38,892 nucleotides of DNA. It comes from CAZEJK01 sp964512045. GTDB taxonomy: Bacteria; Acidobacteriota; Thermoanaerobaculia; Thermoanaerobaculales; Sulfomarinibacteraceae. The notes below the pieces were generated by a model. It was not told the origin of the DNA. It searched no databases and saw only the letters and a list, made by a program, of their open reading frames with translations. The translations under genes were made by a program, and so were the position numbers. Below are positions 37,397 to 38,892 of the stretch, one piece after another (the first letter of the stretch is position 1; each line of letters opens with the position of its first letter). The stretch covers positions 1-38,892 of the forward strand of contig CAZEJK010000023.1 in assembly GCA_964512045.1 (NCBI GenBank). The letters are read 5' to 3'.

Positions 37397-38707
37397 ATGT
37401 CATTCCTCATGAGAGTCGTGATGTACGTGTTGGTCGTGCTCGGCGCTGGCTGGGTCCTGCTGCCGATCCCGAACGAGCGGAGCCACACGGACTACGAGTC
37501 CGTCATCCGGTTCGAGAGGTTGGCCACGCTTGAGGAGCTTGAGCAGAGCGTCAATGCAGCTCGAGATCTGTTCGTGCTGGACGCAGAGACCGCCCGCGAG
37601 GTCGGACTGGGGCAGCTCAACGTGGGCCATCACGAGCTTCTCCAGGGGTGGAGCCCCAGCGTCACAGCAGCGTGCTGGCAGCGTCTCCGGGAGCTGGCGG
37701 GTACTGGCGGCGCAGGCGTGCAGCTTGTGTTTGACAGCAGGATGCTGAGCTTCGAGCTCGATCCCACAGCTCGCATGCTCGTCGAGAGTGGTGGGGCGGG
37801 TGAGCAGACGCCGCTTCGACTGCTGATGGAGATCGGAGCGCGGATACGCGATCCGAACACACTACCTGTGCTCGAACCGAGGAGTGCCGTAGTGGTTCCT
37901 GAGGTGTCCGCCGCACTCGACGCACTCGCAGTCGGCGAAAGTGCCGGATCCGTCTCTGAGGAAGCGTGGAGCACGGTCGCCGGCGCTCTTGATACGGACG
38001 GAGGTGAGGGGTTCCGCTACGCCAACGCCTGGATCCTTCCCCGTTACGATGTTCTCGAAGAGGTCCAGACCCGAGCTGTGCCAGTGGTGCCGGTCCGGGT
38101 CGCGGGAGGTGTGGCGCTGGTCGTGGCGGTGCTGATCGCCCACCGACTCTACCGGACGCGGCGAGGACCGTGGCTGAACGTGTCGAACCTGAAAGGTGCA
38201 GCGATCGCAGACGGCATCACGGTGGTCTTCGGAGCCGTGCTGTGCGCCGGGGTTCCGGCCGCACTGATCGCCCGCGCGCTGGATGTCTCGAACCCGCTCG
38301 CTGAGCTCGGCTCGGTGGAGGCCACGGTGTTTGCAGGTGTGTTTGGATTGGTGATCGGTGCGCCGATCATGAGCCTGTTCGCGTCATCGTTCGCTCCCTC
38401 CTGGGTCAAGGTGGACAGCGATGGGATCACGCAGAAGGGCATGATCCTGCGCTCCCATGTCAGCTGGGACGACATCGATGCGATCAACGTCGAGGAACGC
38501 GTCGTGCGTGGACGGGATCGTTGGGGCAACCCCACCGAGTCCGGGTCGATCCGTCTGAAGGTTCTCGAGCTGGTCAGCGAGGACGACGCGATCTCGCTCC
38601 TGCCGCCGCCTCGACGTGTTCGCAAGGAGTTCGTCGAACGCCTGCGTGAGCATGTCCCGGAGTGGCAGCGCGAACGGCTCGAGGAGCATCTCGCGGTTTG
38701 GCCGTAG
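37397..38707 (+). CDS. membrane protein with PH-like C-terminal domain, unknown function
   Basis: About 436 residues from ATG 37397. An N-terminal signal anchor (VVMYVLVVLGAGWVLLP) is followed by a soluble region to about 230, with no recognised fold. Three helices follow (VRVAGGVALVVAVLIAHRLY, ITVVFGAVLCAGVPAALIA, VFAGVFGLVIGAPIMSLF). The tail from about 335 (VKVDSDGITQKGMILRSHVSWDDIDAINVEE) looks like a bacterial PH domain, with the pattern DGI...SWDDI. An earlier ATG at 37367 would add ten basic residues; GGAG lies 12 bases before 37397, somewhat far, so the start is open. It diverges from the PLD gene, with about 50-80 bases between. No function can be assigned. Confidence 0.75.
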   Translation: MSFLMRVVMYVLVVLGAGWVLLPIPNERSHTDYESVIRFERLATLEELEQSVNAARDLFVLDAETAREVGLGQLNVGHHELLQGWSPSVTAACWQRLRELAGTGGAGVQLVFDSRMLSFELDPTARMLVESGGAGEQTPLRLLMEIGARIRDPNTLPVLEPRSAVVVPEVSAALDALAVGESAGSVSEEAWSTVAGALDTDGGEGFRYANAWILPRYDVLEEVQTRAVPVVPVRVAGGVALVVAVLIAHRLYRTRRGPWLNVSNLKGAAIADGITVVFGAVLCAGVPAALIARALDVSNPLAELGSVEATVFAGVFGLVIGAPIMSLFASSFAPSWVKVDSDGITQKGMILRSHVSWDDIDAINVEERVVRGRDRWGNPTESGSIRLKVLELVSEDDAISLLPPPRRVRKEFVERLREHVPEWQRERLEEHLAVWP

Positions 38708-38789
38708 CTCCGTCCCATCAGTACAGCAGACAGCTTCGTACGCGGACATGGCCGCTCGCTCGCTCGAGCGATGGCGCCCCCGAACCATC

Positions 38790-38892
38790 TTGGAACCGGG
38801 CCATGCCCCGGCCCCGGCCCTGACAGCAGGATCTTGGCCCTCGGCTCCCGGCGGACACCTCGAGCTTTCGAAGGTGCGGCGGTCTCCAGTCG
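38790..38892 (+). repeat. composite dispersed repeat, copy E, cut by the window edge
   Basis: The last 103 bases match the left part of copy A in the same direction and copy C inverted: a GC-rich CCCCGGCCCCGGCCC run, GACAGCAGGATC, then CTCGAGCTTTCGAAGGTG and a CAGTCG end. It begins about 80 bases after the stop of the preceding gene. The window ends inside it, so the presence of the other half cannot be judged. Confidence 0.6.

Overview
The window is a GC-rich bacterial segment, probably a scaffold from a draft or metagenomic assembly, since a run of ten N lies at 37246-37255. The gene set points to an aerobic or microaerobic Gram-negative, envelope-elaborating bacterium: a cbb3-type oxidase operon, a Tat-exported molybdenum hydroxylase, a type IV pilus/type II secretion ATPase, and a giant repeat protein ending in an IPTL-CTERM-like (exosortase) sorting signal. 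Acidobacteriota or a relative would fit, but no marker gene in the window settles the phylum. I saw no rRNA, tRNA, CRISPR array, transposase or phage gene.

Layout. 1-1633: a small membrane protein, then an apparent out-of-frame junction between the head of a LysE-type exporter and the body of a DUF11-like secreted protein. 1683-2264: ogt on the plus strand. 2243-17231: a long minus-strand block that contains an M20 peptidase-glycosyltransferase pair, a PaoABC-like molybdenum oxidoreductase operon, an AEC permease, a GAF-PilB/GspE ATPase, a DUF3307 protein, an AI-2E family permease, and a GDPD-CMD-membrane protease operon. 17697-23646: a plus-strand respiratory and copper operon (ccoS, ccoN, ccoO, one-heme ccoP, copper P-type ATPase, Met/His-rich membrane protein). 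24323-31054: a 2243-residue secreted protein of 17 repeats, convergent with a 1528-residue secreted protein of unknown function (31121-35707). 35797-38707: a cardiolipin synthase-like PLD protein and a membrane protein with a PH-like tail.

How genes work together. CcoS, the P-type ATPase and probably the Met/His-rich protein serve copper and heme insertion into the oxidase formed by CcoN, CcoO and CcoP. The three oxidoreductase genes are translationally coupled and should form one periplasmic Mo/FeS/FAD enzyme. The two giant proteins are probably envelope or surface products.

The most unusual signals are three. Every repeat of the 2243-residue protein has one Cys pair, one Lys and one Asp, and 16 of 17 have the Asn of a candidate Lys-Asn isopeptide triad. 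A composite repeat family occupies the long intergenic spaces in at least four places. A strong intrinsic terminator points left in a spacer with no recognised leftward gene.
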